Shown: piece by piece, positions 8,349 through 17,168 of the stretch
How the letters are laid out: each line of letters begins with the position of its first letter
Position numbering within the stretch: position 1 is the first letter of the stretch
From: Bacillota bacterium
Lineage (GTDB): Bacteria; Bacillota; UBA4882; UBA8346
Direction of reading: 5' to 3'
NCBI GenBank assembly: GCA_023392595.1
Contig: JAEVYU010000046.1
Location: forward strand, 1-64,000
DNA length: 64,000 nucleotides
Program-made: the position numbers and the translations under genes
Notes under the pieces: generated by a model
What the model saw: only the letters and a program-made list of their open reading frames with translations
Database searches by the model: none
Told to the model about the DNA's origin: nothing

Positions 8349-9107
8349 ATGATTCAAATAAAAAACACCCCGAATTTGACCGGAGTCGAAATCAGCGGCG
8401 ATTTTAATGATTTTGAAAATTTAATCGATGCTTTTTATCAAATAACTGCGGATGATTCCCAGGCCTACAATAACATTTCCGCTCGGATATTGGCGCTCTG
8501 TTATGATATCCGCCACGCCATGCAGGGTGACCGGGAGATTGAACTTGTGGGAAACGGCATCAATGAGACGATCATGAAATTTCATTCCATGATCCTCCCC
8601 AAGAATAATGTATATTATCAATGCAACTGCCTTTATCCGGAAATGTTTTTTGTGATGCTGGCCCTTAATGACTTGGTAAAATTACGGATGCGGAACCTCA
8701 CAAAATCGAAATATGCATATGATCTCGCTTTCGAAAAAAATGTTGTCTGGGATGGTCCCATTGCAACAATTCGCCTGTTTCAAGCGGGCTTTACCGCTTG
8801 TTTTGAGGAAATAACAACTGAAAACGCTTTTAACCGTTGGCTGAAATTGATGAATGACCGTTATCTTTGCTTCCATGAAATTGCTGTTCAATATGTGGAT
8901 TTTCTCAACATCAAATATTTAAAAATGAATCACGAGAAACGCCTGAAGAATTTGACCACGATTGCCAAACGACTCGCCGAATTCCACTCCGATGCCGACC
9001 ATATTGAAATTAAGGAAGTAGTCGTTAATGGAGCGCGGGAGCATGGATGCTCCGAAAATGAACTTAGTTTGGAGGGGATAGAGTACCCGGAAGAGATTCT
9101 ATGGTAG
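8349..9107 (+). CDS. Conserved hypothetical protein, possibly DUF6904-like (252 aa)
   Basis: The N-terminus MIQIKNTPNLTGVEISGDFNDFENLIDAF has the TPN..G..I.GDFND layout I associate with DUF6904, but this recall is not certain. The remainder is soluble and helical, with no catalytic motif I can name. I prefer the ATG at 8349 (GAAAGGAA upstream) over the in-frame ATG at 8268, which lacks a ribosome binding site and would add a 27-residue tail unlike the rest. It is a single gene between a repeat-rich spacer and the LacI region. Confidence 0.65.
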   Translation: MIQIKNTPNLTGVEISGDFNDFENLIDAFYQITADDSQAYNNISARILALCYDIRHAMQGDREIELVGNGINETIMKFHSMILPKNNVYYQCNCLYPEMFFVMLALNDLVKLRMRNLTKSKYAYDLAFEKNVVWDGPIATIRLFQAGFTACFEEITTENAFNRWLKLMNDRYLCFHEIAVQYVDFLNIKYLKMNHEKRLKNLTTIAKRLAEFHSDADHIEIKEVVVNGAREHGCSENELSLEGIEYPEEILW

Positions 9108-9152
9108 GCTTGACTTATAAGTTAGCCAAGAGGCACTCAGCAGGAGCGGCTT

Positions 9153-9257
9153 ATGAACGAGAGACTGAAAATTTTCACGTTCCTTTGCTTTTTTATCAAT
9201 TTTGCATGGAATTTTCAGATGATCAATTATATAATGGAGAAAAGGTTTTGTGAATAA
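9153..9257 (+). CDS. Possible hydrophobic micropeptide (34 aa)
   Basis: A short frame beginning MNERLKIFTFLCFFINFAW with one hydrophobic segment. AGGAG lies seven bases before the ATG. It ends 12 bases before the LacI start, and the palindrome TGAAAATTTTCA (9166-9177) falls within it. It may be a leader peptide for the regulator gene or chance; no homology is claimed. Confidence 0.3.
   Translation: MNERLKIFTFLCFFINFAWNFQMINYIMEKRFCE
9166..9177. promoter_or_regulatory. TGAAAATTTTCA palindrome upstream of lacI-type gene
   Basis: A perfect 12-base palindrome about 93 bases before the regulator start. The same 12-mer occurs at 10380-10391 before the ABC operon, and a 13-base variant at 19990-20002 before the ROK gene. 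The location suggests a shared operator, perhaps including LacI autoregulation. It lacks the central CG common in LacI-family operators. Confidence 0.4.
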
Positions 9258-9269
9258 GGGGCGAAATTT

Positions 9270-10343
9270 GTGGCTAAATTCAAAAAAGTAACAATTACCG
9301 ACATTGCCAAAGCCGCACAGGTGTCCATCAGCACCGTTTCCAGGGTATTGACGGAAAGAGCCGGTGTAAACGATGAAATTCGGGATAAGGTATCCGCGTT
9401 GGCAAAGTCAATGGGATATGAACCGCCGCTGCGGAGTGAATCACGGAAGGGGACCGGCAAAGCGATTGCCTTTTTGGTGGAAAGTTCCGATGTTTTTGTC
9501 AACGGCGCATCGTTTTTCGGCAAGTTCCTGGCCGGAGTGCACCAGGTTTTTGAGACCAGCGAATATCAGGTCATTTTAAGCACCGCCCGGCGGGATATGG
9601 ACCCGAAGCAGCAAATTTTGGAAATGGCTGAAAATGGGATTGCCGGTTTTATATTAGCGCAGACTCAGATCGATGACCCGTTTGTCAAAGTTTTGGATGA
9701 ATTGAAATGTCCTTTTGTAACCTTAGGGCGGGCCGTTTCCGTACTCAACACCCCTTATGTGGATGTTGACAGCTTTGGCGGCGCTTATGCGGCCACATCG
9801 GCTTTAGCTAGCCGCGGGCACCAATATATCGCCCATATCAGCGGCAAGTTAAACACCTTAGCTGCAATGGCAAGGCTGGAAGGATACAGGAAAGCATTAC
9901 AAGACTATCAACTCCGGTATGATGAGCGTTATACGGTTGAGGGCGGAGAATCGCAACAGGAAGCGTATGTGGCTACCATTCATTTGCTGGATAACGCCAG
10001 TCCAACTCCGACCGGATTTTTTGTTTATAATGATTTTTTGGCGGCCGGAGTGATGCGCGCGTTATATGAAAGAGGGATCAGGGTACCGGATGATGCTTCT
10101 TTAATCGGATTTGATGATGACGAGGCATCGGCCTTCGTTGTCCCGCCCCTGGCTTCCGTTCATTGGCCCGTGGTTGAAATGGGCAGATTGGCTGCGGAAA
10201 TGTTATTGGTATTGTTAAACGACAATATTCTTGAACAGCGTCAAATCCTTTTGCCAACTCAAGTAATAGAACGTCAGTCGTTAGGGGCATCGACGGTTTC
10301 AGGTATGACTCGGGAAAGTGAGAAAAAAATGAAACTTGGCTGA
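9270..10343 (+). CDS. LacI-family transcriptional regulator
   Basis: 357 residues. The N-terminal helix-turn-helix reads ITDIAKAAQVSISTVSRVL (residues 9-27), the hallmark of LacI/GalR DNA binding, followed by the hinge and a periplasmic-binding-protein-like sensor (about 60-340). The end IGFDDDEASAFVVPPLASVHWP is typical of the family. The start is GTG at 9270 with AAGGGG upstream. Placed directly before an ABC sugar importer and alpha-galactosidase, it is probably their local repressor responding to a galactoside or its breakdown product. Confidence 0.92.
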   Translation: MAKFKKVTITDIAKAAQVSISTVSRVLTERAGVNDEIRDKVSALAKSMGYEPPLRSESRKGTGKAIAFLVESSDVFVNGASFFGKFLAGVHQVFETSEYQVILSTARRDMDPKQQILEMAENGIAGFILAQTQIDDPFVKVLDELKCPFVTLGRAVSVLNTPYVDVDSFGGAYAATSALASRGHQYIAHISGKLNTLAAMARLEGYRKALQDYQLRYDERYTVEGGESQQEAYVATIHLLDNASPTPTGFFVYNDFLAAGVMRALYERGIRVPDDASLIGFDDDEASAFVVPPLASVHWPVVEMGRLAAEMLLVLLNDNILEQRQILLPTQVIERQSLGASTVSGMTRESEKKMKLG

Positions 10344-10370
10344 AAAAAATATTTTTTTCATATTAATCCG

Positions 10371-10397
10371 GCAGGAATCTGAAAATTTTCACAGAAA
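10371..10397 (+). promoter_or_regulatory. Sigma-H-like promoter with operator in its spacer (ABC operon)
   Basis: GCAGGAATC (10371-10379), 14 bases, then GAAA (10394-10397) instead of the preferred GAAT. The palindrome TGAAAATTTTCA occupies 10380-10391, filling most of the spacer between the two boxes, so a bound repressor would block RNA polymerase. It lies about 230 bases before the binding-protein gene. Confidence 0.45.
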
Positions 10398-10428
10398 TAT
10401 TTACCTCGCATTAACATTCAGATGATAG

Positions 10429-10480
10429 CCGGAGTCTTCGACAACTCCGGTACTGTTCCCAACAGTTATTGGAGTTTTTT
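10429..10480 (+). terminator. Terminator with competing upstream hairpin (attenuator-like)
   Basis: The 3' structure is ACTCCGGTA...TATTGGAGT around CTGTT/AACAG, about 14 pairs from 10444 to 10475, followed by a T run to 10480. Upstream CCGGAGT (10429-10435) can instead pair with ACTCCGG (10444-10450), taking the 5' arm of the terminator. The two folds exclude each other, as in attenuators. It may simply end lacI transcripts, but it also lies downstream of the candidate promoter at 10371 and before the importer genes. Confidence 0.55.
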
Positions 10481-10557
10481 ATTTCTTTTCCGGCTAAATT
10501 GTTGAATGAAACAAAATGGACGCCTGCAAGTTGAATTTCATTTGGAAGGAGGCGCAT

Positions 10558-10614
10558 ATGGAAGAAGGGCTAGATAGCGTTTGCCTAAGATCAAGGACTA
10601 GGTTTTTTAAATAA
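10558..10614 (+). CDS. Possible 18-residue leader peptide before the ABC operon
   Basis: A mini-frame MEEGLDSVCLRSRTRFFK has GGAAGGAGG five to six bases before its ATG, a stronger site than that of the following binding-protein gene. It ends 14 bases before that gene. A short CCTA/TAGG pairing followed by TTTTTT lies at its end (10584-10606). It could couple translation to expression of the importer. No homology is claimed. Confidence 0.35.
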   Translation: MEEGLDSVCLRSRTRFFK

Positions 10615-10628
10615 TAAGGGGGGTATAG

Positions 10629-11891
10629 ATGATGAGAAAAGTAATGAAACGCTTTATGGTCGTCCTGATGATTACCGGATTACTTATTTCCGCGGTTGTC
10701 TATGGCGCGGCGAAGGAACCAAAAGTAACTTTGACGGTTTTTGCTGGGCAATCAACTACTGATGCCGGTTTGGAAGATATCGTCCAAAAAGCTGTGGCTG
10801 CAAGATATCCTAATATCACCTTACAGTGGGAAGCAGTAGATTGGGGCAAAGATTTTCATCCCAAAATGCAACAGTACATCCAATCGGGTTTGCCGGATAT
10901 CATCATCGGTAAAGCCCAGGATATTGCGGTCTATGGCAGCCAAGGATTATTGGCCTCTCTAAACGGCAAAAGCTATCTTCAAAGAGTATTGCCTGCTGCG
11001 ATTCCCGGGGTAACCGTGAAAGGAAAAACCTATGGGATTGTTTATAATTGCCTTTATCAAGGAGTGTATTATAACCGGAAAATATTTACGGAAAATGGTT
11101 TAAAAATTCCCGGGACCCAAACTGAATTGGTTGAAGCCATTAACAAGTTAAAGGCCAAAGGGATTACTCCCTTTGCAACCCATATGGTTGATAGTTGGAG
11201 CATTGGTAATATTACAATGCAATTTGCCATTAATGAGGTATTCAATAAAGCGCCCAATTGGGGCGAGCAATTCCGTGCCGGGAAAGAATCTTTTGCGAAA
11301 TCGGCTGCATACAAAAAATGTTATGAATATAATAAGTTAATTTATGATAACACCTGGAGCAAAGAGACTTTCTCGCTTGGGCAAACCGATTGTGATGCCA
11401 GAATGGTTCAGGGAAAAGCCGCGATGAAAGTATCCGGTTCCTGGTCCATTCAAAATTTCATGAATGTCGATAAAAACTTTGATTTCGGAGTGTTTCCCTT
11501 TCCCAATCAAAGCGGCGACGCCAAGCTTATTTTTGAGCCGAACATGACTTGGATGAAGAGCGCCAAAACCAAGCACTCCGCTGAAGTTGATAAGGTGTTT
11601 GATGTGATCACCGGCGATGTTAAAGCAGCTGTTGAATTTTATAATCAAACGAAGACTGCCTCCATGCTCAAGGGCGTAAGTCCGACGTTCCCGAATCCCA
11701 GCCAAAAAGATATTGATAAATATGCCGCGGCAGGAAAAATTATCGATGCCAATCGCGGCAACAATCAATTACAATGGGGCGGGTTCCAGGAAGAAAATGC
11801 CAAAGATATCGCAGCATGGTTGCAAGGGACGATTAGTTTAAACGATGCTTTGAAAGCGGCCGATAACCGAAAAGCAAACAGCAAACCATGA
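10629..11891 (+). CDS. ABC sugar transporter, extracellular solute-binding protein (family 1)
   Basis: 420 residues, of the MalE/UgpB-like class. Residues 1-28 form a signal peptide ending VVYGAA with no lipobox cysteine, so the protein seems to be released rather than lipid-anchored; most Bacillota relatives are lipoproteins. The mature part has the expected two-lobe features, such as the GKTYGIVYN and MVQGKAAMKVSGSW segments. GGGGGG lies before ATG 10629; the second ATG at 10632 is equally possible. First gene of an importer operon with two permeases; the ATPase is not encoded here. Likely ligand: an alpha-galactoside, from the alpha-galactosidase downstream. Confidence 0.9.
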   Translation: MMRKVMKRFMVVLMITGLLISAVVYGAAKEPKVTLTVFAGQSTTDAGLEDIVQKAVAARYPNITLQWEAVDWGKDFHPKMQQYIQSGLPDIIIGKAQDIAVYGSQGLLASLNGKSYLQRVLPAAIPGVTVKGKTYGIVYNCLYQGVYYNRKIFTENGLKIPGTQTELVEAINKLKAKGITPFATHMVDSWSIGNITMQFAINEVFNKAPNWGEQFRAGKESFAKSAAYKKCYEYNKLIYDNTWSKETFSLGQTDCDARMVQGKAAMKVSGSWSIQNFMNVDKNFDFGVFPFPNQSGDAKLIFEPNMTWMKSAKTKHSAEVDKVFDVITGDVKAAVEFYNQTKTASMLKGVSPTFPNPSQKDIDKYAAAGKIIDANRGNNQLQWGGFQEENAKDIAAWLQGTISLNDALKAADNRKANSKP

Positions 11892-11971
11892 ACCGCTGAG
11901 AGTGGCTTAATCCTAGGGGAATAGTGCTTGTTTTCATTATTCCCCTTATTTTTTTAGAAGGAGATAGCATC

Positions 11972-12853
11972 ATGCGCCAGAAATCGTTGGCTCGAATTGA
12001 ATTGCTGCAATATATTTCACTGATCTTACCCGGCATGATACTTTTTACGATCGGGCTGATTATTCCGTTAATGCTTGCGTTTGGTTATTCCCTGACGAGT
12101 TGGAATGGGATGACTGCGAACAAACCATTTGTAGGGCTGCAAAATTACTTCAATTCTTTCTCGGACCCTTATGTCATCCAGGCGTGGATTTTTACAATCA
12201 AGTTTACAGTTTGGAATACGATGATCCAAAATGCTTTGGCCTTACTTTTTGCGGTTGCCTTGAATAGCGCTTTAAAAGGGAAAAAAATATACCGTACCAT
12301 ACTTTTTATACCCTGTTTAATCAGTGCGGTCATTGTGGGATTTATATGGTTAAGAATGTTTTCCAATATTTTGCCTGCACTCAATGAATGGATGGGAACC
12401 CATTTTAATTTCTTGTTGTTCGGAGATGGAAAAACGGTTCTCGCCGGGATGTTAATCGCCAATAACTGGCAATGGATTGGTTATTGGATGTTGATTTACC
12501 TTGCGGCTTTGCAGTCTATCCCAAACGATTTATATGAAGCCGCCAGTATTGATGGGGCAAGTTCTTTCGGCAAATTCCGCAGTATAACAATTCCCATGCT
12601 GGCTCCAGCGTTTACAATTTGTATCGTCGGTATTACCACCGGCTCATTAAAAGTATATGAATTAATGGTTTCTTCTACCCAAGGGGGTCCGGGACGAGCT
12701 TCGACTTCCATTATTTATCAGATTTATAATACGGCAATCAGTGGAAGACAGTATGGATATGGTTCTGCGATATCGGTCGTTTTGGTGTTCGTCCTTCTGG
12801 TGATAGCCTTAATCCAATTGGGCTTTCTCAAAAAGAAGGAGGTGCAACTATAA
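11972..12853 (+). CDS. ABC sugar transporter permease (MalF/UgpA type)
   Basis: 293 residues with about six membrane segments and the conserved cytoplasmic EAA loop EAASIDGASSFGKFRSITIPML, which docks the ATPase. I start at ATG 11972, preceded by AAGGAGA, instead of the upstream in-frame start at 11924, which has no such site and would add a hydrophobic stub. The stop overlaps the next permease start by one base (TAATG-type junction at 12853), so translation is coupled. Confidence 0.92.
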   Translation: MRQKSLARIELLQYISLILPGMILFTIGLIIPLMLAFGYSLTSWNGMTANKPFVGLQNYFNSFSDPYVIQAWIFTIKFTVWNTMIQNALALLFAVALNSALKGKKIYRTILFIPCLISAVIVGFIWLRMFSNILPALNEWMGTHFNFLLFGDGKTVLAGMLIANNWQWIGYWMLIYLAALQSIPNDLYEAASIDGASSFGKFRSITIPMLAPAFTICIVGITTGSLKVYELMVSSTQGGPGRASTSIIYQIYNTAISGRQYGYGSAISVVLVFVLLVIALIQLGFLKKKEVQL

Positions 12854-13770
12854 TGACGACCCTGAATAAGGAACCTCATTCCAAATTGATGGGTGAAACG
12901 GAAAAACGAACAGCTGCCCCAAAATTAAAAGCGGGCGAAAATGAAACATACACGTTTGGAATCGGCATGACTCAATTATTGATGACAATGATAGCCGTCT
13001 TATTTGCGGTGCCTCTTTTGATCATTGTTAATTATTCCTTTAAAACCACCAAAGAGCTTTATCTAAACAGCCCTTTGTCCCTACCGCAAGGTTTTAACAT
13101 GGATAATTATATCACGGCATTTAAAAGACTTGATTTAACGACTACTTTTTTGAATACATTTTTTTATACGGCGGTATCAGTTTTCGTATTGGCAATTATG
13201 TGCGGAGCTGCGGCCTGGGCTATTGCCCGCTGCAAGAACGGGTTTTTCAAATTTAGTTATATTTATTTTTTATTAGGAATTTTTATTCCCTACCAGGCAT
13301 TGTTTCTTCCCATTTATATCATCGGATATAAAAGCGGATTGACCAATACCCGGATTGGAATTATCTTGATGTATATTGCAACCGGTATGTCCTTTGGTGT
13401 ATTTTTAATGACCAGTTTTATATCCACTGTTCCGGTAGAGTTGGAAGAAGCTGCCAAAATTGATGGTTGTTCAATTTATAGGACATATTTTTCCATTGTA
13501 TTGCCGCTCTTAAAACCGGCGATAGCTACTTTGACAATATTGCAGGCTTTTCAAATTTGGAACGATTACCTGATGGCGAATCTTTATATCAATTTGAAAG
13601 AACTTAAAACGCTTACTGTAGCGATTCAGGCGTTATTCTCCCAGTATACCAGCGACTATACAACCGCTATGGCTGCAATTGTCATATCGGTATTGCCGGT
13701 AACGATTCTTTTCATTACCCTACAGAAATACTTTGTTAAAGGGATGACAGTCGGAGCGGTGAAAGGATAA
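12853..13770 (+). CDS. ABC sugar transporter permease (MalG/UgpE type)
   Basis: 305 residues. A polar N-terminal extension of about 40 residues precedes the first membrane segment. The EAA loop reads EEAAKIDGCSIYRTYFSIVLPL. The C-terminus FVKGMTVGAVKG is typical for the MalG-like partner. It forms the heterodimeric channel with the permease just upstream. The alpha-galactosidase begins 40 bases downstream, so the four genes are one transcript. A shared MsmK-type ATPase encoded elsewhere probably powers the system. Confidence 0.92.
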   Translation: MTTLNKEPHSKLMGETEKRTAAPKLKAGENETYTFGIGMTQLLMTMIAVLFAVPLLIIVNYSFKTTKELYLNSPLSLPQGFNMDNYITAFKRLDLTTTFLNTFFYTAVSVFVLAIMCGAAAWAIARCKNGFFKFSYIYFLLGIFIPYQALFLPIYIIGYKSGLTNTRIGIILMYIATGMSFGVFLMTSFISTVPVELEEAAKIDGCSIYRTYFSIVLPLLKPAIATLTILQAFQIWNDYLMANLYINLKELKTLTVAIQALFSQYTSDYTTAMAAIVISVLPVTILFITLQKYFVKGMTVGAVKG

Positions 13771-13810
13771 GCCACAATATGATTCCTATAACGGGCCATT
13801 GAAAGGAAAT

Positions 13811-15901
13811 ATGAAAATGGAGATTGTCATTGAAGAAAACGGTTTACACTTAGTTCTGGAAGTTACTGAAAATCAGGATCTTCGTCTGCTGCATTTTTCT
13901 TCCCATACTTTTCATCCTGAAACCATAACCGAAGAACAAAAAAAAATGTTCCGACTCGTGGAAATTCAGATGGCCGGCGAGAATCAGGACGACCACCACG
14001 GATCAAAACATACCGGGACCATGCCCGGCGGGCGATTGATTTATAAAACGCACCATGATTACCGTACGGCGCATGGACGAAAACTTGAGTTTGAAATGGA
14101 AGACTCCGGTTTGATGGTCATCAGCCATGTACAATTTTTTGACGGTATCCCGATGGTGCGTTCCTGGACTGAAATTCGCAACGGGAGCAGGGAAATCAAG
14201 ACCCTGGAATATGTTTCGTCATTTGCTTTAACTGGAATCGCTAAAGAAGGAATATTATCCTGGGAACAAAAAAGCAGGTTGCATATCCCCCATAATGCAT
14301 GGTATGGGGAGGGACAATGGCGTCAAAATTCACTCTCCGAGCTTGGTTTGTCAAAGGTGAATACTTTTTCCATCAAGCGTCTTGCTTTTTCAAACAACGG
14401 CACTTGGTCCACTTCCCAATATTTGCCGATGGGTTGTTTTGAAAATACTGAATCCGGAAATTTATTATTTTGGCAGATTGAAAATAATGGGTCCTGGCAT
14501 TGGGAAATCAGCGATATTGCCGAACACCTTTACTTACAACTCAGTGGACCCACAGAGAACGAAAATCATTGGTGGAAAAGATTATCCCCGGGAGATTCTT
14601 TTACCTCGGTCCCGGTCGCTATTGGTTCCGTAGCCGGTGATTTTGAAAAAGCCATTCATGCTTTGACCCATTATCGCAGAGTGATTCGACGTCCCAATGT
14701 CGATGATCAAAAGTTACCCATTATTTTTAATGACTATATGAATTGTTTAATGGGCGATCCAACGACGGCTAAATTGATTCCGTTGATTGACGCCGCCGCT
14801 GAAGCCGGTTGCGAATATTTTTGTATTGATGCCGGCTGGTATTCCGACGGCGAGTGGTGGGACGGAGTGGGAGAGTGGCAGCCGGCCAAACTTCGTTTTC
14901 CGGGTGGCATTAAGGAACCCCTTGATTATATCCGGTCTAAAGGGATGATCCCGGGATTGTGGTTGGAAATTGAAGTGATGGGTATTCATTGTCCGCTGGT
15001 CAGTCAAGTCCCGGATGATTGGTTTTTTATCCGCCATGATAAAAGAGTCATTGATCATGGCCGTTATCAACTGGATTTTCGCAATCCGGAAGTGCGAAAA
15101 CATGCTGATGGGATCATAAAGCGTTTGGTCCAGGAATATGGTGTCGGCTATATTAAAATGGATTATAATATCAATGCCGGTATTGGCACTGAAAATGGGG
15201 CGGATAGTTTCGGCGACGGTCTTTTAGAACATAACCGGGCATACCTGGCTTGGCTTGACAAGATTTTTGTTGAATATCCGGAGCTGGTCATCGAAAACTG
15301 CAGCAGCGGCGGAATGCGTATGGATTATGCCCTGTTAAGCCGGCATAGCATCCAGTCCAGCAGCGATCAAACTGATTACCGGAAATATGCGGCTATTGCC
15401 GCATCATGCGCAACCGGAGTGACTCCGGAACAGTGCGCAATCTGGTCTTATCCTCTATGCGAAGGGGATATTGAAGAGGTTATCTTTAATATGGTGAACG
15501 CAATTCTGATGCGAGTTCATCAAAGCGGTCATTTAGCAGAGATCTCTCAGGAAAGGCTACAATTGGTGCGGGAAGGATTGGCCTATTATAAATCAATCCG
15601 GTGCGATATTCCGCAAGGGTTGCCGTTTTGGCCCCTTGGATTACCCACATTTGAAGATCCGTGGATTAGTTGGGGGTTAAGGTGTGCCGGGAAAACCTAT
15701 CTTGCAGTATGGAGATTGGGAGGTTCTAACGAATACTGCCGTTTGCCGGTAAAATTTTTAAAAGGAAAAAAAGTCAGAGTCAATATCGGGTATCCGTCGG
15801 ATGCCGGATGCAGTTTTGAGTGGCAACAGGATAACAGTGAACTTAGTGTTATTTTACCGAAGATTAATTCAGCACGGCTTTTCGAACTGCAAGAGATTTA
15901 G
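13811..15901 (+). CDS. Alpha-galactosidase, GH36 family
   Basis: 696 residues, normal for GH36. The beta-sandwich N-terminal region (about 1-270) is followed by a TIM barrel. The catalytic nucleophile sits in YIKMDYN (Asp451) and the acid/base in SSSDQTDY (Asp519); CSSGGMRMDYAL and the FCIDAGWY strand also match the family. It would hydrolyse terminal alpha-galactosyl bonds of melibiose, raffinose or oligosaccharides. No signal peptide, so the substrate is imported first by the adjacent transporter. Start at ATG 13811 with AAAGG upstream; ATG 13817 is also possible. A TTG at 13799 lacks a site. Confidence 0.9.
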   Translation: MKMEIVIEENGLHLVLEVTENQDLRLLHFSSHTFHPETITEEQKKMFRLVEIQMAGENQDDHHGSKHTGTMPGGRLIYKTHHDYRTAHGRKLEFEMEDSGLMVISHVQFFDGIPMVRSWTEIRNGSREIKTLEYVSSFALTGIAKEGILSWEQKSRLHIPHNAWYGEGQWRQNSLSELGLSKVNTFSIKRLAFSNNGTWSTSQYLPMGCFENTESGNLLFWQIENNGSWHWEISDIAEHLYLQLSGPTENENHWWKRLSPGDSFTSVPVAIGSVAGDFEKAIHALTHYRRVIRRPNVDDQKLPIIFNDYMNCLMGDPTTAKLIPLIDAAAEAGCEYFCIDAGWYSDGEWWDGVGEWQPAKLRFPGGIKEPLDYIRSKGMIPGLWLEIEVMGIHCPLVSQVPDDWFFIRHDKRVIDHGRYQLDFRNPEVRKHADGIIKRLVQEYGVGYIKMDYNINAGIGTENGADSFGDGLLEHNRAYLAWLDKIFVEYPELVIENCSSGGMRMDYALLSRHSIQSSSDQTDYRKYAAIAASCATGVTPEQCAIWSYPLCEGDIEEVIFNMVNAILMRVHQSGHLAEISQERLQLVREGLAYYKSIRCDIPQGLPFWPLGLPTFEDPWISWGLRCAGKTYLAVWRLGGSNEYCRLPVKFLKGKKVRVNIGYPSDAGCSFEWQQDNSELSVILPKINSARLFELQEI

Positions 15902-15965
15902 GCTACTTGGCGGTGTGTAAGGTTGCAAGCGGAAGATTAAGATCGATCATCGTTCACTTCATAAA

Positions 15966-15999
15966 AACAGCCCCGAATTGTTAATCGGGACTGTTTTTT
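15966..15999. terminator. Bidirectional terminator between alpha-galactosidase and xylA
   Basis: AACAGCCCCGA (15966-15976) pairs with TCGGGACTGTT (15985-15995) with a single mismatch. A T run follows on the plus strand and an A run precedes, so it serves both converging transcripts. Confidence 0.85.
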
Positions 16000-16034
16000 T
16001 CACAAAAACCGAATTTCAATGCCCGTTAGTAAAT

Positions 16035-17168
16035 TTACTTGTACATCTGGTCAAAATGTTTCTGGGCGCTTACCACTGCGGCTCTCATCATGTCTTCAGC
16101 CTTGGCGGTCTCGCGGTTGGCAAGGTGTTTCAACAATTGTTTGGTATCCAGCTCGGTAGCAGCTTTGGCGCATGCTTCCCAGCTTAAGATGCTTCTGACA
16201 ATCCGGTCAATGGCTTGTTCTTCATTATCATAGGCCCGAGGTACCATGTCGTGGCCTTTCCAGCGCTCGAACCCGGCTTCGTCGATCAGGCCGGCAATGG
16301 CGATATTCATGCCGTTGATTCGGGTGCCGTGATCAATGTCGTATTTTCCGGGGCCGCCGAGAATGATACCGTCGTTATATCCCTGGCTGTTGAGATGCAT
16401 GTGGACCATGGCCTCATTATCCAGCTCTTCAACGGAATCATACACGTGGTCAAGGCCAATCATTTCAGTATGGCCGAATTCTTTATTGACTCCTTTTTTC
16501 TTGCGGGAGACGCCGAATTCTTCTTCGATACGGCGCCAGAAAAGCAGGGCGGAGGCCACGGTCGGAATGATCATCGCCGGATGCCCTTCATTGGGTTTGG
16601 GCTCAAAACCGATATAAAGGCTACCGCCTTTTTTCTCCTCATATTTACAGAGGCCGGCAATGCTTTCTTTCAGATTTTGATACATGTGTTTAACCCCAAC
16701 GGAGGCTAAATCGTAACCGTAAGAACCGTTCCAGAGGACAAAAGCCGGTGCTTTGGCGGCATCGGGATGCCAGGCTTTTTTCATAGGACCATAGGCCAAA
16801 TCGACCGTACGGATTCCCAATTCTTCGGCGGCTTTCCGCTCATTGGGATCCAAGGAACAAACCCCGCCATAACCGAAATGGGAATGAGCGCCCGGGGTGA
16901 TCATGGCCAGATGCATTTTCGCGTCAAGCAGGGCATCGGCAACAGCCGGGGCGGTTTTTTCATCAATTTCGCTGTCATAATGGACTTCAAATCCAAGTTC
17001 AACATTGTCGGGCATTTTGGGTGCGATTTTTTCTTTGATGATGCCGATAATTCCGACAGCATCCAGCTTATTGGCAGACCAAGCCGGACGCATATCGCCG
17101 GGGGTAAAACCGCCTTTCCCCGGGTTGAAAGTCCAACGACAAATTGCATGCAATGATTTTTTCGACAT
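16035..17168 (-). CDS. xylA: Xylose isomerase-family protein (divergent XylA)
   Basis: 377 residues from the ATG at 17168, which has GGGAGG seven bases upstream; the longer frame from 17201 adds an unsupported tail. Motifs resemble the short class of xylose isomerases: FEPKPNEG at 188-195 (metal ligand Glu189, Lys191), GHTEMIGLD at 232-240, and MHLNSQG near 257. It converts D-xylose to D-xylulose if the assignment is right, which the adjacent xylulokinase supports. It looks divergent from both main XylA classes, so another aldose (for example rhamnose- or lyxose-type substrates) is possible. Last gene of the ROK-xylB-xylA operon. Confidence 0.75.
   Translation of the reverse strand: MSKKSLHAICRWTFNPGKGGFTPGDMRPAWSANKLDAVGIIGIIKEKIAPKMPDNVELGFEVHYDSEIDEKTAPAVADALLDAKMHLAMITPGAHSHFGYGGVCSLDPNERKAAEELGIRTVDLAYGPMKKAWHPDAAKAPAFVLWNGSYGYDLASVGVKHMYQNLKESIAGLCKYEEKKGGSLYIGFEPKPNEGHPAMIIPTVASALLFWRRIEEEFGVSRKKKGVNKEFGHTEMIGLDHVYDSVEELDNEAMVHMHLNSQGYNDGIILGGPGKYDIDHGTRINGMNIAIAGLIDEAGFERWKGHDMVPRAYDNEEQAIDRIVRSILSWEACAKAATELDTKQLLKHLANRETAKAEDMMRAAVVSAQKHFDQMYK

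Noticed and set aside
6060..8350. CRISPR array among the repeat-rich spacers
   Set aside because: No regularly spaced identical repeats; the repeats are single dispersed elements.
16215..17156. Plus-strand frames opposite xylA
   Set aside because: They mirror the codon pattern of the minus-strand gene, with no start signals or recognisable motifs.
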